This document shows positions 8,459 to 16,460 of a stretch of DNA of 64,000 nucleotides, in pieces. The stretch covers positions 62,001 to 126,000 of the forward strand of contig NZ_JASZYK010000014.1 in NCBI RefSeq assembly GCF_030317035.1, given 5' to 3'. The first letter of the stretch is position 1; each line of letters begins with the position of its first letter. Below the pieces are notes generated by a model. That model did no database searches. It was given only the letters and a program-made list of their open reading frames with translations, and was not told the DNA's origin. The translations under genes and the position numbers were made by a program. Source of the DNA: Variovorax sp. J22G73. GTDB lineage: Bacteria; Pseudomonadota; Gammaproteobacteria; Burkholderiales; Burkholderiaceae_C.

Positions 8459-9214
8459 TCACGCCACGGCCCGCGTGGCCATGTACAGGCCCAGCAGCGC
8501 CAGCCCGATCAGAAAACAGCGCCTGAACACCGCCACCGGCAGCCGCTTGCGCAGCCAGGTGCCCAGCACCATGCCGCCGACGGCCGGCACCAGCATCGCG
8601 AGCGATGCGCCCATCGCCGACATCGGATAACCCCCGTTCCCCGCCAGCCCGATGGCCAGCACCACGGTGGACGTGGTGAACGAAATGCCCATCGCCTGGA
8701 TCAGCGAATCGCGCTGGAAACCCAGCGCCTGCAGGTACGGCACGGCCGGCACCGCGAACACGCCAGTTACCGCCGTCACCAGCCCCGTGACGATGCCCAC
8801 CAGCGGCCCCAGCCAGCGCGAGCGCGCGTCGCTCACATGCGGCTGGCGACCGGTCAGGCTCCAGCCCGCGTAGACGATCAGCGCCACGCCCAGCGCCACC
8901 GAGGCCCACGCCCCCGCCGGCACCCCCAGCCACAGCGCCCCGCCCAGCGTGCCGACGACCACGCCCACCTGCATGCCACCGATGCGCCGCAGCACCGGCA
9001 TGAAGCTGGCGCGCGGCCCGGTCTGCCAGATGTTGGTGACCAGCGACGGCACGATCAGCAGCGCCGCCGCCTGCACCGGCGGCATCCACAGCGCCAGCAC
9101 CGCCATCGACACCGTGGGCAGGCCCAGGCCGATCACGCCCTTGATCACCCCGGCCAGCAGGAACACGGCCGTGGCTGCGGCCCAGAAACTCGCCGTGTCG
9201 TTCGCATGTGTCAT
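8459..9214 (-). CDS. TauE/SafE family membrane exporter
   Basis: 251 residues with about eight hydrophobic segments. The first contains GVIKGVIGLGLPTVSMAVL and the second half repeats the pattern with GLVTAVTGVFAVPAVPYLQALGF, the two-fold GxGGG-like repeat of the TauE/SafE (DUF81) family. Members export sulfite, sulfoacetate or other small anions. It is divergent from a LysR gene 111 bases away, which probably controls it. The ATG at 9214 (MTHANDTASFW) is the only well-placed start. Confidence 0.88.
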   Translation of the reverse strand: MTHANDTASFWAAATAVFLLAGVIKGVIGLGLPTVSMAVLALWMPPVQAAALLIVPSLVTNIWQTGPRASFMPVLRRIGGMQVGVVVGTLGGALWLGVPAGAWASVALGVALIVYAGWSLTGRQPHVSDARSRWLGPLVGIVTGLVTAVTGVFAVPAVPYLQALGFQRDSLIQAMGISFTTSTVVLAIGLAGNGGYPMSAMGASLAMLVPAVGGMVLGTWLRKRLPVAVFRRCFLIGLALLGLYMATRAVA

Positions 9215-9325
9215 CGCGGCGGAGTCTGCCGGGCAACGCCGTGGCTGGAAATGCGGGGTTCGCAGAGCCGGCCTCAGGCTGCGGCTGAGGCCCGTGGCGC
9301 TTCCTGATGCACACTGCGCCGAACC

Positions 9326-10231
9326 ATGCGATTCGACCTCACCGACCTGCGGCTCTTCCTGAACGTCGTCGAAGCCGGCAGCCTCACCGGCGGCGCCGCG
9401 CGCTCGCACATGACCCTGGCCTCCGCGAGCCAGCGCGTGCGCGGCATGGAGGACGCGCTGGGCTCCGCGCTGCTCACGCGCCATGCGCAGGGCGTGCGCC
9501 CCACCGAGGCCGGCCGCACGCTGCTGCATCACGCGCGTGTCGTGCTGCAGCAGATGGAGCGGCTGCGCGGCGAGCTCGGCGAGTACGGCCAGGGCCTGAA
9601 GGGCCATGTGCGTTTTCTGTGCGGCACCGCGGCGCTGACCGAGCACCTGCCCGAGGTGCTGGCGCGCTTCCTGGCGCAGCACCCGCGCGTGTCCATCGAC
9701 CTCGAGGAACGCGCGAGCCCCGACACCGTCGAGGCCCTGCGCGCGGGCCTGTGCGACATCGGCATCGTCTCGGACGCCATCGACACGCAGGGCCTCGAAT
9801 GCCACCCCTTCCGGCGCGACGACCTCGTGCTGGTGATGCCGCGCGGCCATGCGCTGGCCACGCGTCGGCGCGTGATGCTGTCCGACGTGGTCGACGACGA
9901 ATTCGTCGGCCTGCCCGCGGACAGCGCGCTGCAGCAGCTGGTGACCTCGCATGCGCGCACGCTGGCGCGGCACTTGTCCTACCGTGTGCGTGTGCGCAAC
10001 TTCGAGGCCGTGTGCCGCCTGGTCGAGCAGGGCATCGGCGTGGCCATCGTGCCGCAGACCGCGGCGGCGCGTTGCGCCCGCACGATGAAGATTGCGCGCG
10101 CCTCGCTGGGGGACGCGTGGGCCGAGCGCACGTTGATGGCATGCGTGCGAACCTCGGAAGAGCTGCCGCTCAATGCGCGGCGGATGCTCGAGTTCCTGAT
10201 CGCGCCCCAGCAGGACGTTGCGAAGAAGTGA
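9326..10231 (+). CDS. LysR family transcriptional regulator
   Basis: 301 residues. The N-terminal winged helix-turn-helix begins MRFDLTDLRLFLNVVEAGSLT and continues through the recognition helix (ASQRVRGMEDALGSALLTR); the C-terminal two-lobed effector domain starts near residue 95. It faces the TauE/SafE exporter gene, the classical arrangement for a LysR protein controlling its divergent neighbour. The inducer is unknown. Confidence 0.93.
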   Translation: MRFDLTDLRLFLNVVEAGSLTGGAARSHMTLASASQRVRGMEDALGSALLTRHAQGVRPTEAGRTLLHHARVVLQQMERLRGELGEYGQGLKGHVRFLCGTAALTEHLPEVLARFLAQHPRVSIDLEERASPDTVEALRAGLCDIGIVSDAIDTQGLECHPFRRDDLVLVMPRGHALATRRRVMLSDVVDDEFVGLPADSALQQLVTSHARTLARHLSYRVRVRNFEAVCRLVEQGIGVAIVPQTAAARCARTMKIARASLGDAWAERTLMACVRTSEELPLNARRMLEFLIAPQQDVAKK

Positions 10232-10295
10232 CCTAGCGTCCGGGCAACCGCATAGGGTTTGTCCGGTGCGTCTTCCGTTCATCGCGCCTGTACCT

Positions 10296-10321
10296 CCTTC
10301 GTGTCGATAACGACACGAAGG
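10296..10321. repeat. Perfect 11-bp inverted repeat with ATAA loop
   Basis: CCTTCGTGTCG, ATAA, CGACACGAAGG. A perfect dyad in the 258-base gap between the LysR gene and the M4 protease gene, flanked further out by TAC and GTA. There is no T-run, so it fits an operator (GTGTCGTTATCGACAC core) better than a terminator. The rest of the gap, up to the protease start at 10490, shows nothing else I can name. Confidence 0.6.
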
Positions 10322-10489
10322 TGTGTAGGCCGTGCGCATTCACGCTGAAAACCTGCGGTATCGACTACTTCCAGCGTATCGACGCTCCATGGCATCCCGG
10401 CTGTAATGCACCCGCCCAATGAGCGCTGCCACAAGCGGCGGTCGGGTCGGTATGTGTCTACCCCTTACATCACCTTTTGTGGAACGCGT

Positions 10490-12244
10490 ATGAAAACCAG
10501 GCTCAGAATTCTCGTGGTCGCAGTGCTGACCGTGGCGGGGCATTCAGCCTTCGCCGCCGAGGCGGACCGACAGGCGGCGATCGACCGCGCACTGGCGTTG
10601 ATCCAGACCAACCCGTCGAACTTCAACGTTGCGCCGCCCCCTGCCGCCTCACCCTCCCCTTCCCCCTCACACTCGCCTGCACCCTCGGGCCGGTCGATGG
10701 CATCCAGCGCCGCCGCCCCGCCGGCACTGCCCGGCAGCGGCGATCAGTTCAAGGCGCGCGACGTGATCGTGGACAAGGACGGCACCGAGCACGTGCGCTT
10801 CGACCGCTATCACGACGGCCTGCGCGTGATCGGCGGCGACGTGGTCGTGCATTCGAGCCAGGGCCGGCTGCTGCCGCCCGACCTGACGCAAAAGAGCGCC
10901 ATCCGCCTGCCCGAAACGCTGGGCAAGGTCGGCGGGCGCACCGTGATCCAGAACGCGCCCGACATCGGCGCCGAGCGCGCGAAAAGCATTGCCGCGCAGA
11001 GCTTCGCCAGCGCGGTGCTGCGTTACGGCACGCCCGAGCTCGTCGTGTTCGCGCGCGACGAGACACCGGTGCTCGCCTATGCGGTGCGCGTGTACGGCAG
11101 GGCCACCGCGGCGCACGGAAGCGCCGTCGTGTACTACGTGGATGCGCGCGACGGCAAGCTGCTGGACGCCGAAGACCTGGTGCACACCGCGGCCACCACG
11201 GGCACCGGCAAGTCGCTGTACTACGGCGACCTGCAGATCGCCACCGACCAGACCGGCAACAACGCCTATCGCATGGTCGACCCGACGCGCGGCGGCGGCG
11301 AGGTGATCGACGGGCGCGACTCGGTGGCCAGCGACCTTGGAGACTCGCCCGACCTGGTGCCGTTCACCAGTCCCGACAACAAGTGGGGCAACGGCGCCAC
11401 CACGGACCGCAAGACCGTCGCGGTCGACATCAACTACGGCCTGGCCAAGACCTGGGACTACTACAAGGACACGCACGGCCGCAACGGCATCTTCAACGAC
11501 GGCAAGGGCGTGCAGAGCTACGCGCACGTGCAGTTCCTCAACCCGGACGGTTCCACCACGGGCGCGAATGCCGCATGGCTGAGCGAAGGCCGCATGATGG
11601 CTTACGGCGACGGCGAGGCGGGCACCTCGCTGCCGAAGCCGGTGGTCTCCATCGACGTCGCCGGGCACGAGATGAGCCACGGCGTGAACCAGGCCACCGC
11701 GAACCTGGCCTACTCGCGCGACGCCGGCGGCCTGAACGAGGCGAACTCCGACATCTTCGGCACCCTCGTCAAGTTCTATGCGAACAACGTGAACGATCCC
11801 GGCAACTACGTCATCGGCGCAAGGATCCTGCCCGGCGGCCTGCGCAAGATGTACAAGCAGGACGTCGACGGGCGCTCGTCCGTCTGCTATCCGCAGGGCG
11901 GCTTCAAGAGCACGCAGACGAATCCCCGGCACGACCCGCACCTCTCGTCCGGCGTGGGCAACCGCTTCTTCTACCTGCTGGCCGAAGGCGCGGTGGTGCC
12001 CGCGGGCGAAAGCAGGCTGACGAAGAGCGACCTGGTGTGCAACGGCGACACCGGCCTTGCAGGCATCGGCCGCGACAAGGCCGGCAGGATCTGGTACCGC
12101 ACGTTGACCGTGTACCTGAACTCCAGCTCGACGTACCCGAATGCCCGCGCGGCATCGATCCGTGCGGCCACCGACCTGTACGGCGCCAACTCGGCGGAAC
12201 AGGCGGCGGTTACCCGCGCCTGGAGCGCGGTGTCGGTGCAATGA
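10490..12244 (+). CDS. Secreted M4 (thermolysin-like) zinc metalloprotease
   Basis: 584 residues. A signal peptide (MKTRLRILVVAVLTVAGHSAFA) is followed by a low-complexity Pro/Ser stretch (about residues 45-75), a propeptide with FTP and PepSY features, and the catalytic domain. The zinc site is H393-E394-M-S-H397 and the third ligand is E417 in GGLNEANSDIFG, the exact M4 spacing. The C-terminal catalytic histidine region is also present. It should be exported and self-activated, digesting extracellular protein. The Pro/Ser insert before the propeptide is unusual. The ATG at 10490 is chosen because the signal peptide starts there. Confidence 0.93.
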   Translation: MKTRLRILVVAVLTVAGHSAFAAEADRQAAIDRALALIQTNPSNFNVAPPPAASPSPSPSHSPAPSGRSMASSAAAPPALPGSGDQFKARDVIVDKDGTEHVRFDRYHDGLRVIGGDVVVHSSQGRLLPPDLTQKSAIRLPETLGKVGGRTVIQNAPDIGAERAKSIAAQSFASAVLRYGTPELVVFARDETPVLAYAVRVYGRATAAHGSAVVYYVDARDGKLLDAEDLVHTAATTGTGKSLYYGDLQIATDQTGNNAYRMVDPTRGGGEVIDGRDSVASDLGDSPDLVPFTSPDNKWGNGATTDRKTVAVDINYGLAKTWDYYKDTHGRNGIFNDGKGVQSYAHVQFLNPDGSTTGANAAWLSEGRMMAYGDGEAGTSLPKPVVSIDVAGHEMSHGVNQATANLAYSRDAGGLNEANSDIFGTLVKFYANNVNDPGNYVIGARILPGGLRKMYKQDVDGRSSVCYPQGGFKSTQTNPRHDPHLSSGVGNRFFYLLAEGAVVPAGESRLTKSDLVCNGDTGLAGIGRDKAGRIWYRTLTVYLNSSSTYPNARAASIRAATDLYGANSAEQAAVTRAWSAVSVQ

Positions 12245-12262
12245 CCTGTTGATGTGATGCGG

Positions 12263-12299
12263 TGAGGCAGAAGACGGCGCGGCGCCGTCTTCTGCCTCA
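12263..12299. terminator. Bidirectional hairpin between M4 protease and pmbA
   Basis: TGAGGCAGAAGACGGC pairs with GCCGTCTTCTGCCTCA around a five-base GC loop. This perfect stem of about 16 bp lies in the 82-base gap between two convergent genes. There is no long T-run on either side, so Rho-independent termination is likely but imperfect. Confidence 0.7.
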
Positions 12300-12326
12300 A
12301 GCGTATTTCCATGCGACGCTGCAGCC

Positions 12327-13697
12327 TCAGCTGCCCGCGACCTTCATCCGGTTCACCAGGATCGACCCCGTCGTCTTGGCGCCGAAGGTATAGGCATCCG
12401 CGCCGATGGCCTGGATGCCCATCAGCATGTCCTTCAGGTTGCCGGCGATGGTGATTTCTTCCACCGGGAAGGCGATGCGGCCCTTCTCGACCCAGAAGCC
12501 GCTGGCGCCGCGCGAGTAGTCGCCGGTCACGTAGTTCACGCCCTGGCCCATCAGCTCGATGACGAACAGGCCGGTGCCCAGCTTGGCGAGCATGGCGTCC
12601 AGGTCGTCGCTGTGCTTCGTCAGGCGCGAGCTCAGCGTCAGGTTGTGCGAGCCGCCGGCGTTGCCGGTGGTCTTCATGCCCAGCTTGCGGGCCGAATACG
12701 TCGAGAGAAAGTAGCCTTCGAGGCGGCCGGCATCGACCACCTTGCGCGCCCGGGTGATCACGCCTTCGTCGTCGAAGGGCGAGCTGCCCTTGCCGCGCAT
12801 CACGTGCGGGTCTTCGGCAATGTCGATGTGCTTGGGCAGCACGGGCTTGCCCAGCGAGTCGAGCAGGAAGGTGCTCTTGCGGTACAGCGCACCGCCGCTC
12901 ACGGCCTGCACCAGCCCGCCGAGCAGGCCCACGGCCAGCGGCGATTCGAACAGCACCGGGCATTCGGTGGTCTTGATCTTGCGCGACTTCAACCGGCTGA
13001 GCGCGCGCTCGGCAGCGTAGCGGCCCACGGCCTGCGGGCTGGCCAGTTCGTCGGCCGCGCGCATGGAGCTGTACCAAGCGTCGCGCTGCATGTTGTCGCC
13101 CTTGCCGGCGATGGGCGCCACCGAAATCGAGTGCCGCGAGCTGGCATAGCCGCCGCGAAAGCCGTGTGTGTGGGCGCTGAAGAAGTGGCTCTGCTGGGCC
13201 GAGACGCCCGCGCCTTCGCTGTTGGTGATGCGCTTGTCGGTCGACAGCGCCGCCTCTTCGCACTCCAGGGCCAGCTTGGCGGCCTGCTCGCTCGTCACGT
13301 CCCAGGGGTGGAACAGGTCGAGCTCGGGGTGTTCCTTGGCGATGTCGGCCTCGTCGGGCAGGCCGCTCACCGGGTCTTCGGCCGTGAAGCGGGCAATGTC
13401 GTAGGCCGCCTGCACGGTCTGGGCGATGGCTGCTTCGGAGAAGTCGGAGGTGCTGGCGTTGCCTCGGCGGTGGCCCACGTACACCGTGACACCCAGCGAC
13501 TTGTCGCGGTTGCGTTCGACGTTTTCCAGCTCGCCCTTGCGCACCGAGACGCTCAGGCCGCAGCCCTCGGAGGCCTCGGCCCCGGCGTCGGTGGCACCGA
13601 GCTTCTTGGCGTGCGCCAAGGCCGTGTCGACCAGGTTTTCGAAGAAGGAGCGGCTGTAGGCGAAGCCGGAATCGGCGCGCGAGGAGGATGTCGTCAT
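12327..13697 (-). CDS. pmbA: Metalloprotease PmbA (TldE)
   Basis: 456 residues, full length. With TldD, PmbA/TldE forms a protease that matures peptides such as microcin B17 and degrades the CcdA antitoxin. PmbA landmarks are present: VSVRKGELENVERNRDKSLGVTVYVGHRRG near the start, and a C-terminal half with RDAWYSSMRAADELASP, GKGSSPFDDEGV and GNLKDMLMGIQAIGAD. The zinc ligands normally reside in TldD, not here. It is divergent from darP, a conserved pairing in beta- and gammaproteobacteria. Confidence 0.95.
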   Translation of the reverse strand: MTTSSSRADSGFAYSRSFFENLVDTALAHAKKLGATDAGAEASEGCGLSVSVRKGELENVERNRDKSLGVTVYVGHRRGNASTSDFSEAAIAQTVQAAYDIARFTAEDPVSGLPDEADIAKEHPELDLFHPWDVTSEQAAKLALECEEAALSTDKRITNSEGAGVSAQQSHFFSAHTHGFRGGYASSRHSISVAPIAGKGDNMQRDAWYSSMRAADELASPQAVGRYAAERALSRLKSRKIKTTECPVLFESPLAVGLLGGLVQAVSGGALYRKSTFLLDSLGKPVLPKHIDIAEDPHVMRGKGSSPFDDEGVITRARKVVDAGRLEGYFLSTYSARKLGMKTTGNAGGSHNLTLSSRLTKHSDDLDAMLAKLGTGLFVIELMGQGVNYVTGDYSRGASGFWVEKGRIAFPVEEITIAGNLKDMLMGIQAIGADAYTFGAKTTGSILVNRMKVAGS

Positions 13698-13813
13698 GTG
13701 GTGGCTATGATACTTGCGCCCCCTGTTTCACGTTTACCCCCCCAGCTTCCCACTGCACATTGCACGCATTGCATGCGTTGCAACACCGCACGGTGCGGCC
13801 CAGAATCCATTCC

Positions 13814-14470
13814 ATGTCCCGCAAACCCAAAAAAGGCTATTTCGTCCGTGGCCAGTTCGTCGCCGAAGGCAGCGAGCTCGACCTGGAGCTCAAGCGCGAG
13901 CTCAAGGGCACCGACGACGCCAGCCGCACCGACCTCAAGCGCGAAAGCGACGAGCTGCAAAAGCTGGGCACCGAGCTGCTCGGCCTGCGCGCCGCCCTGT
14001 TCGACGCCCTGCCCCTGGGCGAGAAGCTGGTCGACGCCGTCGCCGAGGCCAAGCGCATCACCAATTTCGAGGGCAAGCGCCGCCAGATGCAGTTCATCGG
14101 CAAGCTGATGCGCAAGCTCGACGAACCCACGCTGGAGGCCGTGAAGCTCGCCCTCACCGAGCAGAACACCGTGCCGGCCGCCGAGGCCGCCGCCCTGCAC
14201 GAAGCCGAACGCTGGCGCGACCGGCTGATTGCCGACGACGACGCCCTGGGCGGCTGGATAGAAACCCACCCCGCCACCGACTCCCAGCAACTGCGAGCCC
14301 TGGTGCGCCAGGCCCGCAAGGACATGAAGACCGGCCCGGCCGGCGAGGCGCCGCGCCAGGGCAAGGCGTACCGCGAGATCTTCCAGCTGGTGCGCGCGCA
14401 GCTGGCGGTGCATGGCGGCGACGACCATGCGGCGGCGGCGGCGGCGCAGGATCGCGAAGAGGACGCGTGA
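13814..14470 (+). CDS. darP: Ribosome biogenesis protein DarP (YjgA, DUF615)
   Basis: 218 residues. A charged, helical protein with the family pattern: SRKPKKGYFVRGQFV, then KRESDELQKLGTELLGL, RITNFEGKRRQMQFIGKLMRKLD, and a C-terminal KAYREIFQLVR. DarP binds late 50S precursors and helps assembly of the peptidyl transferase centre. Divergent from pmbA, as in many relatives. The ATG at 13814 fits the family start. The Ala/Asp/Glu-rich tail after residue 200 varies among homologues. Confidence 0.93.
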   Translation: MSRKPKKGYFVRGQFVAEGSELDLELKRELKGTDDASRTDLKRESDELQKLGTELLGLRAALFDALPLGEKLVDAVAEAKRITNFEGKRRQMQFIGKLMRKLDEPTLEAVKLALTEQNTVPAAEAAALHEAERWRDRLIADDDALGGWIETHPATDSQQLRALVRQARKDMKTGPAGEAPRQGKAYREIFQLVRAQLAVHGGDDHAAAAAAQDREEDA

Positions 14471-14487
14471 CGGCTTGCCCGGACTTA

Positions 14488-14629
14488 CCCCCCTCTCCCG
14501 CCTGCGGGAGTACCCCCCTCTCTCGCCTGCGGGAGAGGGTCGGGGTGAGGGCCGAGGGCCTGTCCACCCACGCGCCTTTTCCATCGCCCGCAACCCTCAC
14601 CCCAGCCCTCTCCCGCAAGCGGGAGAGGG
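14488..14629. repeat. REP-like palindrome cluster (three hairpins)
   Basis: Three copies of a CTCCCGC-nn-GCGGGAG hairpin lie in the 186-base gap between darP and mogA: 14495-14510 (short, 7-bp stem), 14516-14539 (11-bp stem with one G-T pair) and 14606-14629 (perfect 11-bp stem, AA loop). Copy 2 is followed by TCGGGGTGAGGGC and copy 3 is preceded by its near reverse complement, so the last two form an inverted pair like a BIME. Such elements are spread by RAYT transposases and often stop transcription. Confidence 0.8.
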
Positions 14630-14656
14630 AGCAAGAGCCACGAGGCCAATGACGCA

Positions 14657-15247
14657 ATGAGCACCTTCGACCCCGTCCGCATCGGCATCGTCTCCATCAG
14701 CGACCGCGCCTCCAGCGGCACCTACGAAGACAAGGGCCTGCCCTCCCTCAAGGAATGGCTCGGCCGGGCGCTGAAGAACCCGCTCGAGTTCGAGCCCCGC
14801 CTCATCCCCGACGAGGCCGAGCGCATCAGCGCCACGCTCATCGAGCTGGTCGACGCCGGCTGCTCGCTGGTGCTGACCACCGGCGGCACCGGCCCCGCCC
14901 TGCGCGACGTGACGCCCGAAGCCACCCTGGCCGTCGCCGACAAGGAAATGCCCGGCTTCGGCGAGCAGATGCGCCAGATCAGCCTGCGCTTCGTGCCCAC
15001 CGCGATCCTCTCGCGCCAGGTGGCGGTGATTCGCGCGCAGAGCCTGATCATCAACCTGCCCGGCCAGCCCAAGTCCATCGCGGAGACGCTCGAAGGCCTG
15101 AAGGATGCCGACGGCGCACAGGTGGTGCCCGGCATCTTCGCGGCCGTGCCCTATTGCATCGACCTGATCGGCGGCCCGTATCTCGAGACCGACGACGCGG
15201 TCTGCAAGGCCTTCCGGCCCAAGTCGGCCATTCGCCCGGCGCGCTGA
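14657..15247 (+). CDS. mog: Molybdopterin adenylyltransferase
   Basis: 196 residues. Mog adenylates molybdopterin before molybdenum insertion. The fold and active site motifs are clear: RIGIVSISDRASSGTYEDKG at the N-terminus, TTGGTGPALRDVTPEAT at about residues 73-90, and the MPGFGEQMR and LINLPGQPKSI stretches. The N-terminal SISDRAS pattern is the MogA rather than the MoaB type. The REP cluster immediately upstream separates it from darP. Confidence 0.94.
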   Translation: MSTFDPVRIGIVSISDRASSGTYEDKGLPSLKEWLGRALKNPLEFEPRLIPDEAERISATLIELVDAGCSLVLTTGGTGPALRDVTPEATLAVADKEMPGFGEQMRQISLRFVPTAILSRQVAVIRAQSLIINLPGQPKSIAETLEGLKDADGAQVVPGIFAAVPYCIDLIGGPYLETDDAVCKAFRPKSAIRPAR

Positions 15248-15261
15248 AGGCCGGCAGAACG

Positions 15262-16404
15262 ATGCTGGCGCGCCCCTTCAGCACCTACGCCGATAGCGCC
15301 AACGCCGCTCGCCTGCTGGCCGACTGCACCGCGCAGGCCGCGACGTGGCGCTGGGCCACCGAATCGATGGGCGAGCCGACGCCCTTCATGCAGGAGCACT
15401 ACGGCGGCCCCAAGCCCCGGTGGCTGGCCGACGACAAGGCCGACCCCGAGCGCCACATGCACCACGGCTTCGACGCCGAAGGCCGCCTGGTGCTGCAGCG
15501 CCAGAGCCGCGGCCGCGCCACGGCCTGGCTCCACGAGGCCGATGGCCGCACCGGCGTGGACCTGCAGGTGTACGAGGGCGAGCCCTCCGTCAGCACCGTC
15601 ACCCGGTACCGCCATGCGGACGGCCTGCTGGTGGCGCAGCACATCAGCCACGGCCACAAGGGCCTCGACACGCGCTACGAATGGCAAGACGGCCAGCTGC
15701 AGCGCGCCGTCACCTCCAACTGGGCCGACGACCGGAAGACCTGGGGGTGCCAGGACGTCTACCGCTACGACGAGGCCGGCCGGCTGGACACCATCACGCT
15801 CGAATACCTCGACGACGACGGCACGCCCAGCGGCGAGACCCGCCTGAGCTACCGCCGCCCGCGAAAGGGCGAGACGCTGGCGAGCGTGGCCGCCAGGGTC
15901 GAGGCCCTGCTCGTCGATGCGATCACGCACGCGCTCGCACAGGTTCCCCGCGACGAGAAGATCTACGCCCTGTTCATCTGCTACACGCAGGAAGACTTCG
16001 GCGCCGCGTGGCCGCCCTTTCTGGTGTGGGGCCGCGAGCCCTACCGCCGCGCGATCGTGGAAGCCGGCGAAGAAGTGCGCTATTACCTCTGGGCGCCCGA
16101 CGAAATTCGCGCGGTGCAGGGCGATGCGCACGAACGCTGGTTCGACGACGCGGCGCTGAAGGAGGCCTGCCTGCTGCACGCGCAGTTCATGGACCTCGCG
16201 CAAAGCACGGCCTCGGCGATGCGGGTGCTGAAAAACCTGGCGGCGCATTTCAACGCGCCCGCGTCGCAAGCCGTGCTGAACACGACCGACGACTTCGTCG
16301 TCGCCCACGCGGACAACACGGGCGAGATCGACCCGCTGAAGGCCATGAAGGCCGCGCTCGCGCCCGAGCGCTGGGCCTTGCTGAAGGCGCGCGGCCTGGT
16401 CTGA
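15262..16404 (+). CDS. Unrecognised protein with YD-repeat-like middle part
   Basis: 380 residues, no signal peptide or membrane segment. The N-terminal half has short beta-rich segments with YRHADGLL, TRYEWQDGQL and VYRYDEAGRLDTITLEYL, which look like isolated YD (RHS-type) repeats. The C-terminal half from about residue 205 is helical and resembles DUF4303-like domains (IYALFICYTQEDFGAAWPP, then YYLWAPDEIRAVQGDAHERW). It sits 14 bases after mog and may be cotranscribed. No function can be assigned. Confidence 0.75.
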   Translation: MLARPFSTYADSANAARLLADCTAQAATWRWATESMGEPTPFMQEHYGGPKPRWLADDKADPERHMHHGFDAEGRLVLQRQSRGRATAWLHEADGRTGVDLQVYEGEPSVSTVTRYRHADGLLVAQHISHGHKGLDTRYEWQDGQLQRAVTSNWADDRKTWGCQDVYRYDEAGRLDTITLEYLDDDGTPSGETRLSYRRPRKGETLASVAARVEALLVDAITHALAQVPRDEKIYALFICYTQEDFGAAWPPFLVWGREPYRRAIVEAGEEVRYYLWAPDEIRAVQGDAHERWFDDAALKEACLLHAQFMDLAQSTASAMRVLKNLAAHFNAPASQAVLNTTDDFVVAHADNTGEIDPLKAMKAALAPERWALLKARGLV

Positions 16405-16460
16405 GCGCGCTTTGCTTTCCCCTGCCAGCGCCATGCGAATGGCCACAGGCAAGGGATCGG

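Noticed and set aside
10340..10543. A small gene on the minus strand before the M4 protease
   Set aside because: The frame has no ribosome site and shows no family pattern; it overlaps the protease signal peptide region.
14488..14629. CRISPR array
   Set aside because: The three palindromes have unequal spacing, lack unique uniform spacers and have no cas genes nearby; they fit REP elements.
15262..16404. Type VI Rhs toxin
   Set aside because: Only a few weak YD-like segments, no Rhs core, no PAAR or VgrG neighbour, and no toxin tip domain.
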